A stretch of DNA of 64,000 nucleotides, taken from contig NZ_PJMQ01000001.1 of assembly GCF_002846335.1 (NCBI RefSeq), positions 5,456,001 to 5,520,000 of the forward strand. Reading direction: 5' to 3'. Positions 46,021 through 54,915 of the stretch are shown here, in pieces (position 1 is the stretch's first letter; every line of letters starts with the position of its first letter). A model generated the notes under the pieces. It ran no database searches. It was not told the DNA's origin and saw only the letters and a program-made list of their open reading frames with translations. The translations under genes and the position numbers were made by a program. The DNA comes from Janthinobacterium sp. 61 (GTDB taxonomy: Bacteria; Pseudomonadota; Gammaproteobacteria; Burkholderiales; Burkholderiaceae_D).

Positions 46021-47112
46021 CAGGACGCTATTTTACCTGCTGCGCAACCGTTGATGCGGCGGGGCCGGCCGTCCTGTGCTGCGATGGCAAGGCGCGGACC
46101 GTTGCGAATGATCCCGTATCGCTGGCGCTGCTCGAAAAATAGGATACCCGTTCCAGCGCTTTGTGACACGACGCTAAATGTGGCGCAACAGGAAACAAGT
46201 TATCGAGGCGAATAACAATCAAGGCAGGAGAATATTATTGCTAGCCGCGCTAATTGGAATGGAAATGCGCCTGCTGAAATGCGCCTGCTGAATATTGGAA
46301 GCAAGCCAGAAATGAGGGGGGCGGCAGGGGGATATTGAATCGAATGCGATTTAATTTGTTTCGGTGAGCCAATATATATTTGCGCATAATAAAAGACGCA
46401 AACTATTGTATTGAATAATTAATTCAATATGCATGAAATAAACGCAGTCGATATATTAACGTTCCTATGCTGGGTACACGTTATTTTGTTTCAAACCGAT
46501 TAGTAATGTAGTACAAAAAATGGAGTTTTGATAGCTTTAGTTTATTTTGTTGTATTTTTCCAACGTACCGTTTTTTTCCTGGCGCCAACAGACCGGGTTT
46601 TTGGCAGCCGCATGCCAGGCAGGATGGCTGCGGGACTGCCTCTGCATGCTGTAACACATTGGTGCATCATGCAGGGCCCTGTGATAGGGAAAGCGAGGAT
46701 TTTTGCCTGCGTTGGCTGTTGTTTCTTACGGCGCCAGGCAATCCCGTCCATTTTATTTTTTGGTCTGGATGCACCAAAAAGTGGCGCATCGAACACGGTT
46801 GTGTAGCTACTGCACTGCATTGGTGCAATTGCGATTTTTAATCGGTATTGCTGCGATTGTTTTGGCTGGGAATTCAGGCAGAAGCGCAAAAAAAAGTGTT
46901 GTTTCTTTGTTGAATGTATTTTTTGCTATTATTGACAGTGCAGCTATTGAAGTGTTTTCATGGCGGACTGTCATAGTAACGTTGCTGGTTCGCTCATAAA
47001 GCGATAAACGGTTGGAGACACTGCCGACGGCACGGAGGAAAGACATTAAACATAATTTTATGTTTACCAGAGCCTGACTAGATCAGTAGGTATTATTAAA
47101 ATCGGAGAACTT
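46021..47112. other. AT-rich intergenic region between the FAD oxidoreductase and receptor 3
   Basis: Almost 1.1 kb, clearly more AT-rich than its surroundings from about 46200 onward. It holds a 14-bp tandem duplication (46262-46275 and 46276-46289) and a 20-bp perfect palindrome near 47047. Short open frames exist but show no protein-like composition. No RNA gene is recognised. Confidence 0.5.
47047..47066. promoter_or_regulatory. Perfect palindrome upstream of receptor 3 (candidate operator)
   Basis: TAAACATAA-TT-TTATGTTTA is a 9-bp perfect inverted repeat with a 2-bp centre, 47 nt before the receptor 3 ATG. It has the size of a dimeric repressor site. The binding protein is unknown. Confidence 0.5.
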
Positions 47113-49974
47113 ATGCATCAACGCACCAAGATTGCAGTAGCAGTAGCGATGGCATTGAACGCACTTACCGCATTTGCCCAAGCGCAAGCTGAAGCCGAAG
47201 CTCCTCAGCGCGTCGAAATTACCGGCTCACGTATTCGCCAGGTCGACCTGGAAACGGCACAACCGGTCTCGAAGATTTCCGCACAGCAGATTCAGGCTAC
47301 TGGCCTGGTCACGGTTGGCGACGTCTTGAATCAAATGACGTCGTCGGCTCCTCCTACCGGTTTCAGCAAGGGCTCGACCCTGACGTCGAACCTGGAAATG
47401 GGCGGTCAATACATCGACTTGCGCAACCTCGGCCCTGAGCGCCTGCTGGTGCTGGTCGACGGCAAGCGTTGGACGCAGTCCGTCAATGGTTATACCGATC
47501 TGTCGACCGTGCCTACGGCGATGATCGAGCGCATCGAAATTCTGAAAGATGGCGCGTCGGCGATCTACGGCTCGGATGCTATCGCAGGCGTGATCAACAT
47601 CATCCTGAAAACCCGCATGACCGGTGGCGCTGTCAGCCTCTACAAGGGTATCAACGAAGGCGGCGACGGCAAATCCGAGGACTACTCGCTGACGTACGGC
47701 GCTGGCGATGAAAAAGCATCCATGATTTTCGGCATCAGCCACAGCGAACAGCGTGCCGTCTGGGCCCGTGATCGTGAAATCACCAAATACAGCCGTGGTC
47801 CTGGCCATCCAGATGCCGGTTTGGGTGGCGGCCCGTGGGGCGCGATCCGTTTGAAGAATGCAGATGGCGACTGGGGCGATCAAATGGTCCTCAATCACAC
47901 TGGCGGCAAGTATGGTGACGGCGTGGGTGCCGATTCGCGTAATCCGGCCAACTACCACCCTGCCAGCGCCAGCATCAACGACGACAAATACAGCACCACC
48001 AATGACATGATGTTCCAGGCGCCGACGGCCCTGACGACCATCATCACCAAAGGTGAAATCGCCTTGCCGAAGGACCTGCGCCTGAAGACGACGGCAATGT
48101 ATTCCGAGCGTACTTCGAGCACGCAAAATGGCGGCTACCCGCTGCAGTCGGCTACGCAAGAAGCGTTCCCTGTGTACATCGACAAAGACAGCTATTTCAA
48201 CCCGTACGGCAGTTCCGTCGCTGGCGCGGGCAATGGCCAGGATCTGTACTTCAACCGCCGTACTGTAGAGCGTCCACGCATAACAGAAAACCGTAGCCAG
48301 ACCCTGCATATTGATGCAGTGCTGGAAGGCGATTTCACATTGCGCGGTTTGCCGTGGAACTGGAGCGCAGGTTACAACCACAACTCCGTTGCGGGCAACA
48401 TCAAGGGCACGGGCAACCTCAACTTGCTGAACCTGAAAAAGGCCCTCGGCCCATCGTTCAAGAATGCCAGCGGCGTCGTGCAGTGCGGTACGGCAGAGAA
48501 CCCGATTGCCTTGGGTGCCTGCGTGCCGTTCAATGTCCTGGGCGGCCCGTCCGCTTCGAACAAGCAGGCGCTGGACTACGTGATGGCCACCGGTCAATCG
48601 ACCTATGGCAGCACGATCAACAGCGCGACCGCTGACATGGCCGGTGAACTGTTCTCCCTGCCAGCTGGCGCAGTCGGCATCGCAGGTGGCCTGGAGCACC
48701 GTTCCGTGCGTGGCTTTGACCAGCCTGGCCAGTTTGAGCAATCGGGTTACTCGTCCGACCTGGCCGGTAATGCTACCTATGGTAACTACTCGGTCAAGGA
48801 AGCGTATCTGGAAGCAAACATTCCAGTATTGAAAGACAAGCCGTTTGCAAAATTGCTGTCCTTGAACGTGGCATCGCGCTACTCCGACTACAGCAACTTT
48901 GGCAGCACCACCAATAGCAAAGTCAGTTTCATGTGGAAACCGGTGGACGACTTCCTGGCACGTGGTACCTGGGCCGAGGGCTTCCGCGCTCCATCGCTGG
49001 GCGACACGTTTGGTGGCGGCACGCAGTCGTTCGATGAATACATGGACATCTGCGACAGCGTCAATGGCCAGCGTAACAATCCAACCGTGGCAGCGAACTG
49101 CCTTGCAGGTGGTGCGCCAGCCGGTTACCGTCAAGTTGATCAGTCGGGCAACCCAGTCGATGCAGGTGGCAATCAGTCGAACGTGGCATTCCAGGCAGGT
49201 GCTGGTAACGCCGCGCTGAAACCGGAAATCGCCAAGACTAAGACCTTGGGCTTCGTCTACAACCCATCGTTCATTCCTGGCCTGAACGCTTCGCTGGACT
49301 GGTTCAAAGTCAGCGTCAAGAACCGTATCACGGCAGTTGACGCCGATTTCGTGCTGGAACAGTGCTACCTGAAAAATGTGTCGTCGTATTGCGCGGTCAT
49401 CAAGCGCGATCTCGCTGGTAACGTGATCAGCTTGGCTCGCGGCAATGCCAACCTGGGCGAATTGTCGACTGAAGGCGTCGACATCGGTCTGGGCTATCGT
49501 CTGCCACGCACCGCGTACGGCCAATTCAACATTCGTTCGGACTCGACCTGGGTCAAGTCGTTCAAGAGCAAGAGCTCGGATGAATCTGAATGGCAAGAAT
49601 ACAACGGTGAGTACAACTACAATCGCTTCAAGACGAATTTGACGGTTGACTGGAGCATGGGCAACTGGAGCGCCGCGGTTACCTCGCGTTATGCGAGCGG
49701 TGTGAAGGGCAAGTGCTACTCGCCTACGGAAGAGTGCAGCAATCCAGATGGCGATGCAAGCTTTGGCCGTTACAACAAAATGGGTTCGGTTACGTACACC
49801 GACTTGAGCGTTGGTTACAAAACGCCATGGAAAGGCCAGATCCTGGTCGGCGCCAACAATGTTTTCGACAAGGCTCCACGCATCACCTACAGCGGCAATT
49901 CGTCGGGCAGCTCGGTTGATCCTAATGCGCCTATCGATCGTTTCGTCTACGTGCGTTACAACCAGGCTTTCTAA
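47113..49974 (+). CDS. TonB-dependent outer-membrane receptor (receptor 3)
   Basis: A 953-residue protein: signal peptide to AQAQA, plug with RVEITGSRIRQVDLETAQPVS, LLVLVDGKRWTQS and IEILKDGASAIYGSDAIAGVINIIL, and a barrel ending PIDRFVYVRYNQAF. It resembles receptor 4 in N-terminal layout but differs through most of its length. GGAG precedes the ATG by 7 nt. It is followed by two hairpins and by a truncated rsmE copy on the opposite strand. Confidence 0.94.
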   Translation: MHQRTKIAVAVAMALNALTAFAQAQAEAEAPQRVEITGSRIRQVDLETAQPVSKISAQQIQATGLVTVGDVLNQMTSSAPPTGFSKGSTLTSNLEMGGQYIDLRNLGPERLLVLVDGKRWTQSVNGYTDLSTVPTAMIERIEILKDGASAIYGSDAIAGVINIILKTRMTGGAVSLYKGINEGGDGKSEDYSLTYGAGDEKASMIFGISHSEQRAVWARDREITKYSRGPGHPDAGLGGGPWGAIRLKNADGDWGDQMVLNHTGGKYGDGVGADSRNPANYHPASASINDDKYSTTNDMMFQAPTALTTIITKGEIALPKDLRLKTTAMYSERTSSTQNGGYPLQSATQEAFPVYIDKDSYFNPYGSSVAGAGNGQDLYFNRRTVERPRITENRSQTLHIDAVLEGDFTLRGLPWNWSAGYNHNSVAGNIKGTGNLNLLNLKKALGPSFKNASGVVQCGTAENPIALGACVPFNVLGGPSASNKQALDYVMATGQSTYGSTINSATADMAGELFSLPAGAVGIAGGLEHRSVRGFDQPGQFEQSGYSSDLAGNATYGNYSVKEAYLEANIPVLKDKPFAKLLSLNVASRYSDYSNFGSTTNSKVSFMWKPVDDFLARGTWAEGFRAPSLGDTFGGGTQSFDEYMDICDSVNGQRNNPTVAANCLAGGAPAGYRQVDQSGNPVDAGGNQSNVAFQAGAGNAALKPEIAKTKTLGFVYNPSFIPGLNASLDWFKVSVKNRITAVDADFVLEQCYLKNVSSYCAVIKRDLAGNVISLARGNANLGELSTEGVDIGLGYRLPRTAYGQFNIRSDSTWVKSFKSKSSDESEWQEYNGEYNYNRFKTNLTVDWSMGNWSAAVTSRYASGVKGKCYSPTEECSNPDGDASFGRYNKMGSVTYTDLSVGYKTPWKGQILVGANNVFDKAPRITYSGNSSGSSVDPNAPIDRFVYVRYNQAF

Positions 49975-49979
49975 TCGGG

Positions 49980-50049
49980 CGCGCCGCAAGGCGCGTTGGC
50001 TGATAGTCTGAATACAACCCGCCAGGTTCGCCTGGCGGGTTTTTTTTGT
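49980..50049 (+). terminator. Terminator after receptor 3
   Basis: CGCGCC-GCAA-GGCGCG (49981-49996) is followed by AACCCGCCAGG-TTCG-CCTGGCGGGTT (50016-50041) and T7. The second is an 11-bp perfect stem with a stable UUCG loop. Confidence 0.9.
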
Positions 50050-50321
50050 CTCGACACGCCCCCCCGCAAGGCGCTCAGCGTCGCCAGCGCCGTCAATCCC
50101 GCAGTTTCCGTGCGCAGGATGCGCGGCCCCATAGCCAGGCCGATGGCGCCAGCTGCGATGGCGCCTTTTTCTTTCGTCTCGGTAAAGCCGCCTTCCGGCC
50201 CCACCATCACGGTGAGCGCTTGCGGCGGCTGGTAACGGGCCCAGTTGGCCAGCGACTGTTCCTTCTGCGGCGTCAGGATGGCGTGCCTGTGTAGATCATG
50301 CAGGCGCGTCCAGTCGTACAA
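50046..50321 (-). pseudogene. Truncated rsmE copy (C-terminal third)
   Basis: The minus-strand product contains ILTPQKEQSLANWARYQPPQ, VMVGPEGGFTETKEKGAIAA and AMGPRILRTETAGLTALATL, nearly identical to the C-terminal SPOUT part of RsmE encoded at 53991-54728. The N-terminal two-thirds is missing; similarity fades before the remaining start. A likely duplication remnant with no expected activity: the AdoMet knot is present but the dimer/RNA domains are lost. It follows receptor 3 as the intact gene follows receptor 4. Confidence 0.85.
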
Positions 50322-51090
50322 GGCATCTCGGTATGACGCAGGCTCTGATGGCCGCTACTTCAGCAGACACTGGCATGCACGGTCTCTATATGGTGAGCCG
50401 AACAGGCGGGGATGACTGAGAAGTCAGGCCGCTTCTTTACCCAAATTTTTCTCCATCGGCGATCTCACCAGCATGCAGGGTAATCTTCCGGCCCTCAGTT
50501 CGGCAGGATTGCCGGAAAGCGGCCGCGCCGTGCCTCCTGTATCTGGCGTCGCCCGCGTTTGAGCGGCAGCCGATTTAACAATTCATTCTGGACGTCTTGA
50601 TATTTGACGGCGAAACGGGTGAGTACAGTATTCCATTTCGATAGTTACCGTGTTATCCAACAAAAATATTGACTTTATCAATTTATTTGTATTTTGTTAG
50701 GCTTGGTTGGGAAATTTTGATGTGTAAGGCGCTACCCAGAACAAGCTGTTTTCATGACGTTTTCATTCGAGAGATAGCCGTGGCCGCCATGCTGGAAGAC
50801 GGTCGGCATGGCGGTGCCGCGGCAGGCCAGTTTTGCCGCCCGGAGCAAGATAAATAGTTGAGTGAAATGAAAACATTGCTCAATTTAAATGTAAAAAAAC
50901 AACAGAAAAAGAGTATTTGACAGTTTTTTCTGCAATCCCTTTAGGATTCGACAATGTTAATTGACAATATTTTTTCTGTTACAGATACTTACTTGTGTCA
51001 AAAATTTTGATACATAAAAAGTGCCACATGAGCCACTGTGATCCAGTTGCCTGGTGTTCATTAAAAATTACAAGTTGAGATTGCTAATAC
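50322..51090. other. AT-rich spacer before receptor 4
   Basis: About 770 nt without a supported gene. The minus strand at 50510-50655 contains an open stretch ending RRGRFPAILPN that could be a decayed gene fragment, unassigned. TTGACA at 50917-50922 is a possible -35 for receptor 4, with a poor -10. Confidence 0.4.
50996..51014. promoter_or_regulatory. Imperfect palindrome upstream of receptor 4
   Basis: TGTCAAAA-A-TTTTGATACA is a near-perfect inverted repeat about 77 nt before the receptor 4 ATG; it could be an operator. Its sequence differs from the receptor 3 palindrome. Confidence 0.3.
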
Positions 51091-53871
51091 ATGATGCTGA
51101 GTAAACCAAAATTAAGCCCTATCAGTAAGGCGGTGTTTTTTGCTTTGAGCGCCATTGCTGCCTCCGCCCACGCACAAAATACAGCAGGTACCGCAGAGCC
51201 GGTCATGCAACGTGTTGAAGTGACTGGTTCGAACATCAAGCGCATGGATAGCGAAACCGCCTCGCCGGTGACCGTAATGCGCCGTGATGAAATCAAGGCG
51301 ACTGGCGCCAATACCGTGCGCCAGATTCTCGATACGCTGACCTCGTTCGACACGGGCGCGATCAAGGATGACGGCAACTCCACCAGCTTTGCACGCGGTG
51401 CGTCCGGCGCATCGATGCGTGGCCTGGGCACCGGCGCCACCCTGGTGCTGGTCAATGGCCGCCGCGTTTCCAATTATCCGTTCGCCAATGGCGCCAAAGA
51501 TACCTTCGTCAACCTCGATTCCATTCCGGCCGACGTGATCGACCGCGTCGAGGTGCTCAAGGACGGCGCTTCCGCGATCTACGGTTCCGATGCCCTGGCT
51601 GGCGTGATCAACATCATCACCCGCAAGAGCTTCCAGGGCGTCAGCACCAGCGCCAACTATCAGCAGGGCATCGACCCTAACATCGGCAAGCAAACGACGG
51701 TTGGCCTGTTGGCTGGTTACGGCGATCTGGAAAAAGACCGCTACAACGTGTTCTTCAACGTCGAAGGTTACAAGCGTGAAGGCTACAAGCTCAGCAAGGT
51801 GCTGCGCGAGTATCCTGAGTGGCACAAAAAATATGTTTCCACCGCCTTCGGCGATCCTAGCCTGACTTCGTTCCCGGGCAACTTGAACGAAAGCGGCCGC
51901 AAGGTGCGTCAAGCAGTCAAAGGCTGTAGCACTTTCAATGCTGCCGGCCTGTGTGTGAGCGACTTGAACGGCATTAACCCGTCGTCGGATGGCGCCGAAC
52001 GCGTCAATCTGTACAGCGCCTTGCACTTCAAGCTCAGCGACACCACGCGCGGTTTCGCGGAAGTGTCGTATTCGGAAACCCGCACCAATTACTCGCCGCT
52101 GCCATTCGGCATGGCTGCCGGTTCGCCATGGACCTGGTTCGACGGTAATGTGAAGAAATCGCAAACCGTGCAGAAACCTAAATTGCCGGCCAATTCCGCC
52201 TACAATCCGTATAACTTCCCGGTTGGCCTCGATTATCGCTTCATGGATTCCAACATGGATTGGACTTCGCCGGCAAAAGCGACGCAGTACCGTGTCATGG
52301 CCGGCCTGGAAGGCACGATCGGCGCCTATGACTGGGAAGCCACCATCGGGCGTACCGGCGGCGAGGGTACCCTGCGCAGCCGTGGCGCCCACCGTGACCG
52401 CCTGCCTGCCGCGATTGTCAGCGGCGAGTACAAGTTAGGTGGTGGCAACAGTGATGAGTTGTTGAACCGCATGTTCCCAGTCGCAGGTACCGATTCCCAC
52501 CTGTCGACCAACTTCATCGATGCCAAGCTGTCTGGCGACCTGATGCCCCTGCCTGGCGGTCAATTGGCATTTGCTTTTGGCGCCGAGTTGCGTCAAGAAA
52601 AGATGTACATCAAGTCGGTCGATGCCGTGATGAATGCCGAGATCATCAATACAGGTTCCCTGTGGATCGATGGCCAGCGCAATCTGAGCGCCGCATTTCT
52701 GGAGCTGAACGCGCCCGTATTGAAAGGCCTGGAGTTGAACGGCGCGCTGCGTCTGGACAAGGCGCCAGGCTTTTCGGCCCACGTGTCGCCTAAATTTGCT
52801 GCGCGCTGGACGGTAACGCCGAAGCTGATGTTGCGCGGTACGTTAGCCGGTGGATTCCGCGCTCCGAATATCCCGGAATCGCTGGGTAAAGTGGGCGTGA
52901 CCGGTTTTTACAACAGCCAGCTTGATCCAAAACGTTGCGCAACCGCAACCGCAATCCGCGATATCCTGAAAAAGGGCACTGCCAGCGACGTTTCCGATTC
53001 GTCTACGGCCTATAACTCGGGTTGCCTGACTTCGGTTCCGGTCATGATTTCGTCGAGCTCGACCTTGAAACCGGAAACCTCGCGCAGTCTGACCTTGGGC
53101 TTTGTGGCAGAACCGATCAAGAACGTCAGCGTCGCTGTCGATTACTTCAAGATCGAACGCCGGGACGAGATCGCCACGCGCGACGTAGCGTACGTGCTGG
53201 CCCGTGAAGATGTGCCTGGCTATGCGGAAAAACTGGCGCGCAATCCGATCAGCGACACCGATCGCCGTCTGGCAGCACGTGCCAACGAACTGTCGCCAGG
53301 CGCGAACCTCGCCTGGGGTACTGGTACCATTCAATCGCTGTTCCTGGGCTATGAAAACTTCGGCAAGACCGAGACGCAGGGCGTGGACATCGATGTGAAC
53401 GGCCGCTTTTCGGCTGGCGAGTATGGTACCGTGACGATGGGTCTGGCGACCACGGTCAACCTGAAGCTGCGTTACTGGGACATCGACGCCAACCAATACC
53501 GTCCAAACACCGTCGGCTTGCGTGGCACCCCGCGTGTCGTGTCGGTATTCAGCACGGCATGGCGCAAAGGTCCGGTCACGGCTGGCGTGCGCGTCAACTA
53601 CACGTCGGGAACGGCATTGAACAACGACGAGACGGATCAGGATACCTGGAATGAAGCCGGTTGCCGCGCTGCATTGAAAGGCGATAACCTGCCATGCCGC
53701 GTGGGTAGCGATGTGCGCACCGATCTGAACTTTGCATACACGGGCTTCAAAAACCTGCGTTTGCTGGCGAATATCAACAACGTCTTCGATGAACAGCGTC
53801 CAATCAATGTGCGTGACGGCTACACGCTGCGTCCACGTACCCTGAAACTGGGTGCCGAATACACGTTCTAA
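51091..53871 (+). CDS. TonB-dependent outer-membrane receptor (receptor 4)
   Basis: A 926-residue protein: signal peptide to SAHA, plug with RVEVTGSNIKRMDSETASPVT, LVLVNGRRVSNYPF and VEVLKDGASAIYGSDALAGVINIIT, barrel ending TLRPRTLKLGAEYTF. It starts at ATG 51091 (a second ATG follows directly). No obvious Fur box. It is the third of three same-type receptors within 13 kb, next to the intact rsmE on the opposite strand. Confidence 0.94.
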   Translation: MMLSKPKLSPISKAVFFALSAIAASAHAQNTAGTAEPVMQRVEVTGSNIKRMDSETASPVTVMRRDEIKATGANTVRQILDTLTSFDTGAIKDDGNSTSFARGASGASMRGLGTGATLVLVNGRRVSNYPFANGAKDTFVNLDSIPADVIDRVEVLKDGASAIYGSDALAGVINIITRKSFQGVSTSANYQQGIDPNIGKQTTVGLLAGYGDLEKDRYNVFFNVEGYKREGYKLSKVLREYPEWHKKYVSTAFGDPSLTSFPGNLNESGRKVRQAVKGCSTFNAAGLCVSDLNGINPSSDGAERVNLYSALHFKLSDTTRGFAEVSYSETRTNYSPLPFGMAAGSPWTWFDGNVKKSQTVQKPKLPANSAYNPYNFPVGLDYRFMDSNMDWTSPAKATQYRVMAGLEGTIGAYDWEATIGRTGGEGTLRSRGAHRDRLPAAIVSGEYKLGGGNSDELLNRMFPVAGTDSHLSTNFIDAKLSGDLMPLPGGQLAFAFGAELRQEKMYIKSVDAVMNAEIINTGSLWIDGQRNLSAAFLELNAPVLKGLELNGALRLDKAPGFSAHVSPKFAARWTVTPKLMLRGTLAGGFRAPNIPESLGKVGVTGFYNSQLDPKRCATATAIRDILKKGTASDVSDSSTAYNSGCLTSVPVMISSSSTLKPETSRSLTLGFVAEPIKNVSVAVDYFKIERRDEIATRDVAYVLAREDVPGYAEKLARNPISDTDRRLAARANELSPGANLAWGTGTIQSLFLGYENFGKTETQGVDIDVNGRFSAGEYGTVTMGLATTVNLKLRYWDIDANQYRPNTVGLRGTPRVVSVFSTAWRKGPVTAGVRVNYTSGTALNNDETDQDTWNEAGCRAALKGDNLPCRVGSDVRTDLNFAYTGFKNLRLLANINNVFDEQRPINVRDGYTLRPRTLKLGAEYTF

Positions 53872-53888
53872 TAGGAAAAGAAGGGCAG

Positions 53889-53979
53889 CGCCAGAACGGG
53901 CTGCCTGATGACCTGGTGCCGCTTACATGGTATGCGGCACTTCTGGCGCAGTGCGGGAAACCGCGCTGCGCTTTTTTTC
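53889..53979 (+). terminator. Complex terminator after receptor 4
   Basis: A nested hairpin has outer stem CGCCAGAA/TTCTGGCG (53889-53896, 53941-53948) and inner stem GTGCCGC/GCGGCAC (53916-53922, 53934-53940). It is followed by GCGCAG-T-GCGG/CCGC-G-CTGCGC and T7. The last stem plus T-run is the terminator. Confidence 0.75.
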
Positions 53980-53990
53980 GCTTATGCCAT

Positions 53991-54728
53991 TTACATCCCG
54001 CCCCACAGTGCACTCAGCGTCGCCAGCGCCGTCAATCCCGCCGTTTCCGTGCGCAGGATGCGCGGCCCCATAGCCAGGCCGATGGCGCCAGCCGCGATGG
54101 CGGCTTTTTCTTCCGCCTCGGTAAAGCCGCCTTCCGGCCCCACCATCACCGTGATCGCTTGCGGCGGCTGGTGACGGGCCCAGTCGGCCAGCGACTGCTC
54201 CGCGCGCGGCGTCAAGATGATGCGCGTATTGTTATGATTCGGTAAATCTTGCTGGCGAATCCAGCTGTTGAAGTCTTGCAGCGGTGCCAGCTGGGCCAGG
54301 CGGTTGCGCCCGCATTGTTCCGAGGCGGAGACGATGATGCCTTGCCAATGCGCGAGTTTTTTCTCGGCCCGTTCGGCGGACAGGCGCACGACGCACCGCT
54401 GCGCCGACAGCGGCACGATGCCGGCTGCGCCCAGTTCAATGGCTTTTTCGATGATCCAGTCCATTTTGGATGCTTCCGGCAGCGCTTGCGCCAGGGTCAC
54501 GGCATACGGCAGCTCCGCTTCGCGCGCCATGTGCGTCTGTATTTCAGCCGTCACGCTGCGCTTGGCGACCGCCACCAGGCTGGCTTGCACTTCGCCGCCT
54601 TCGCCATTGAACAGGGTGATGAGGTCGCCCGGCACCAGGCGCACGACCTGGATATGGTGGGCGACAGCCTCCGGCAGGGAAACGGTGGCACCGGCGACGA
54701 GTGGCTGGGGGCAGAAAAAACGCGGCAT
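53991..54728 (-). CDS. rsmE: 16S rRNA (uracil-1498-N3)-methyltransferase
   Basis: A 245-residue SPOUT methyltransferase: N-terminal PUA-like domain (MPRFFCPQPL, HHIQVVRLVPGDLITLFNG) and the C-terminal trefoil knot (LAQALPEASKMDWIIEKAIELG, TVMVGPEGGFTEAEE, MGPRILRTETAG) that binds AdoMet. It methylates U1498 of 16S rRNA. GAGGAT precedes the ATG at 54728; the frame continues upstream to 55022 across the tkt start without similarity. A truncated copy lies at 50.0-50.3 kb. Confidence 0.96.
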   Translation of the reverse strand: MPRFFCPQPLVAGATVSLPEAVAHHIQVVRLVPGDLITLFNGEGGEVQASLVAVAKRSVTAEIQTHMAREAELPYAVTLAQALPEASKMDWIIEKAIELGAAGIVPLSAQRCVVRLSAERAEKKLAHWQGIIVSASEQCGRNRLAQLAPLQDFNSWIRQQDLPNHNNTRIILTPRAEQSLADWARHQPPQAITVMVGPEGGFTEAEEKAAIAAGAIGLAMGPRILRTETAGLTALATLSALWGGM

Positions 54729-54915
54729 GCAAATCCTCAACGGGGGGTAAGTGGGGTGGAAAGACGTCAAAGTATAGCCATTTGGCGGGCCAGTACGCCG
54801 CAATTCTAATTTGCAGCCCCCCAGTCTGGTAAAATAGTTGACTACAGAAAGCAGCCGGCTTCCCTGCCCGCGCTGTTGCAAACGAATCCCAAACTCGCGA
54901 CTGACCCACACCATC

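Noticed and set aside
46262..46289. Tandem 14-bp duplication considered as a CRISPR or satellite start
   Set aside because: Only two adjacent copies with no spacer; simple slippage duplication.
46528..46999. Short open frames of 60-98 codons in the AT-rich spacer before receptor 3
   Set aside because: No Shine-Dalgarno, no coherent hydrophobic or charged pattern, overlapping frames of equal quality; typical chance frames in AT-rich DNA.
47227..49989. A 920-codon open frame antisense to receptor 3, and similar ones opposite tkt, receptor 1, receptor 2 and proVWX
   Set aside because: Same compositional effect; the sense strands carry complete, motif-verified proteins and the antisense products have no recognisable features.
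50510..50655. Minus-strand stretch ending LKRGRRQIQEARRGRFPAILPN, considered as a transposase remnant
   Set aside because: No convincing family match by eye, no terminal inverted repeats or target duplication found around it; kept only as an unassigned possible decayed fragment.
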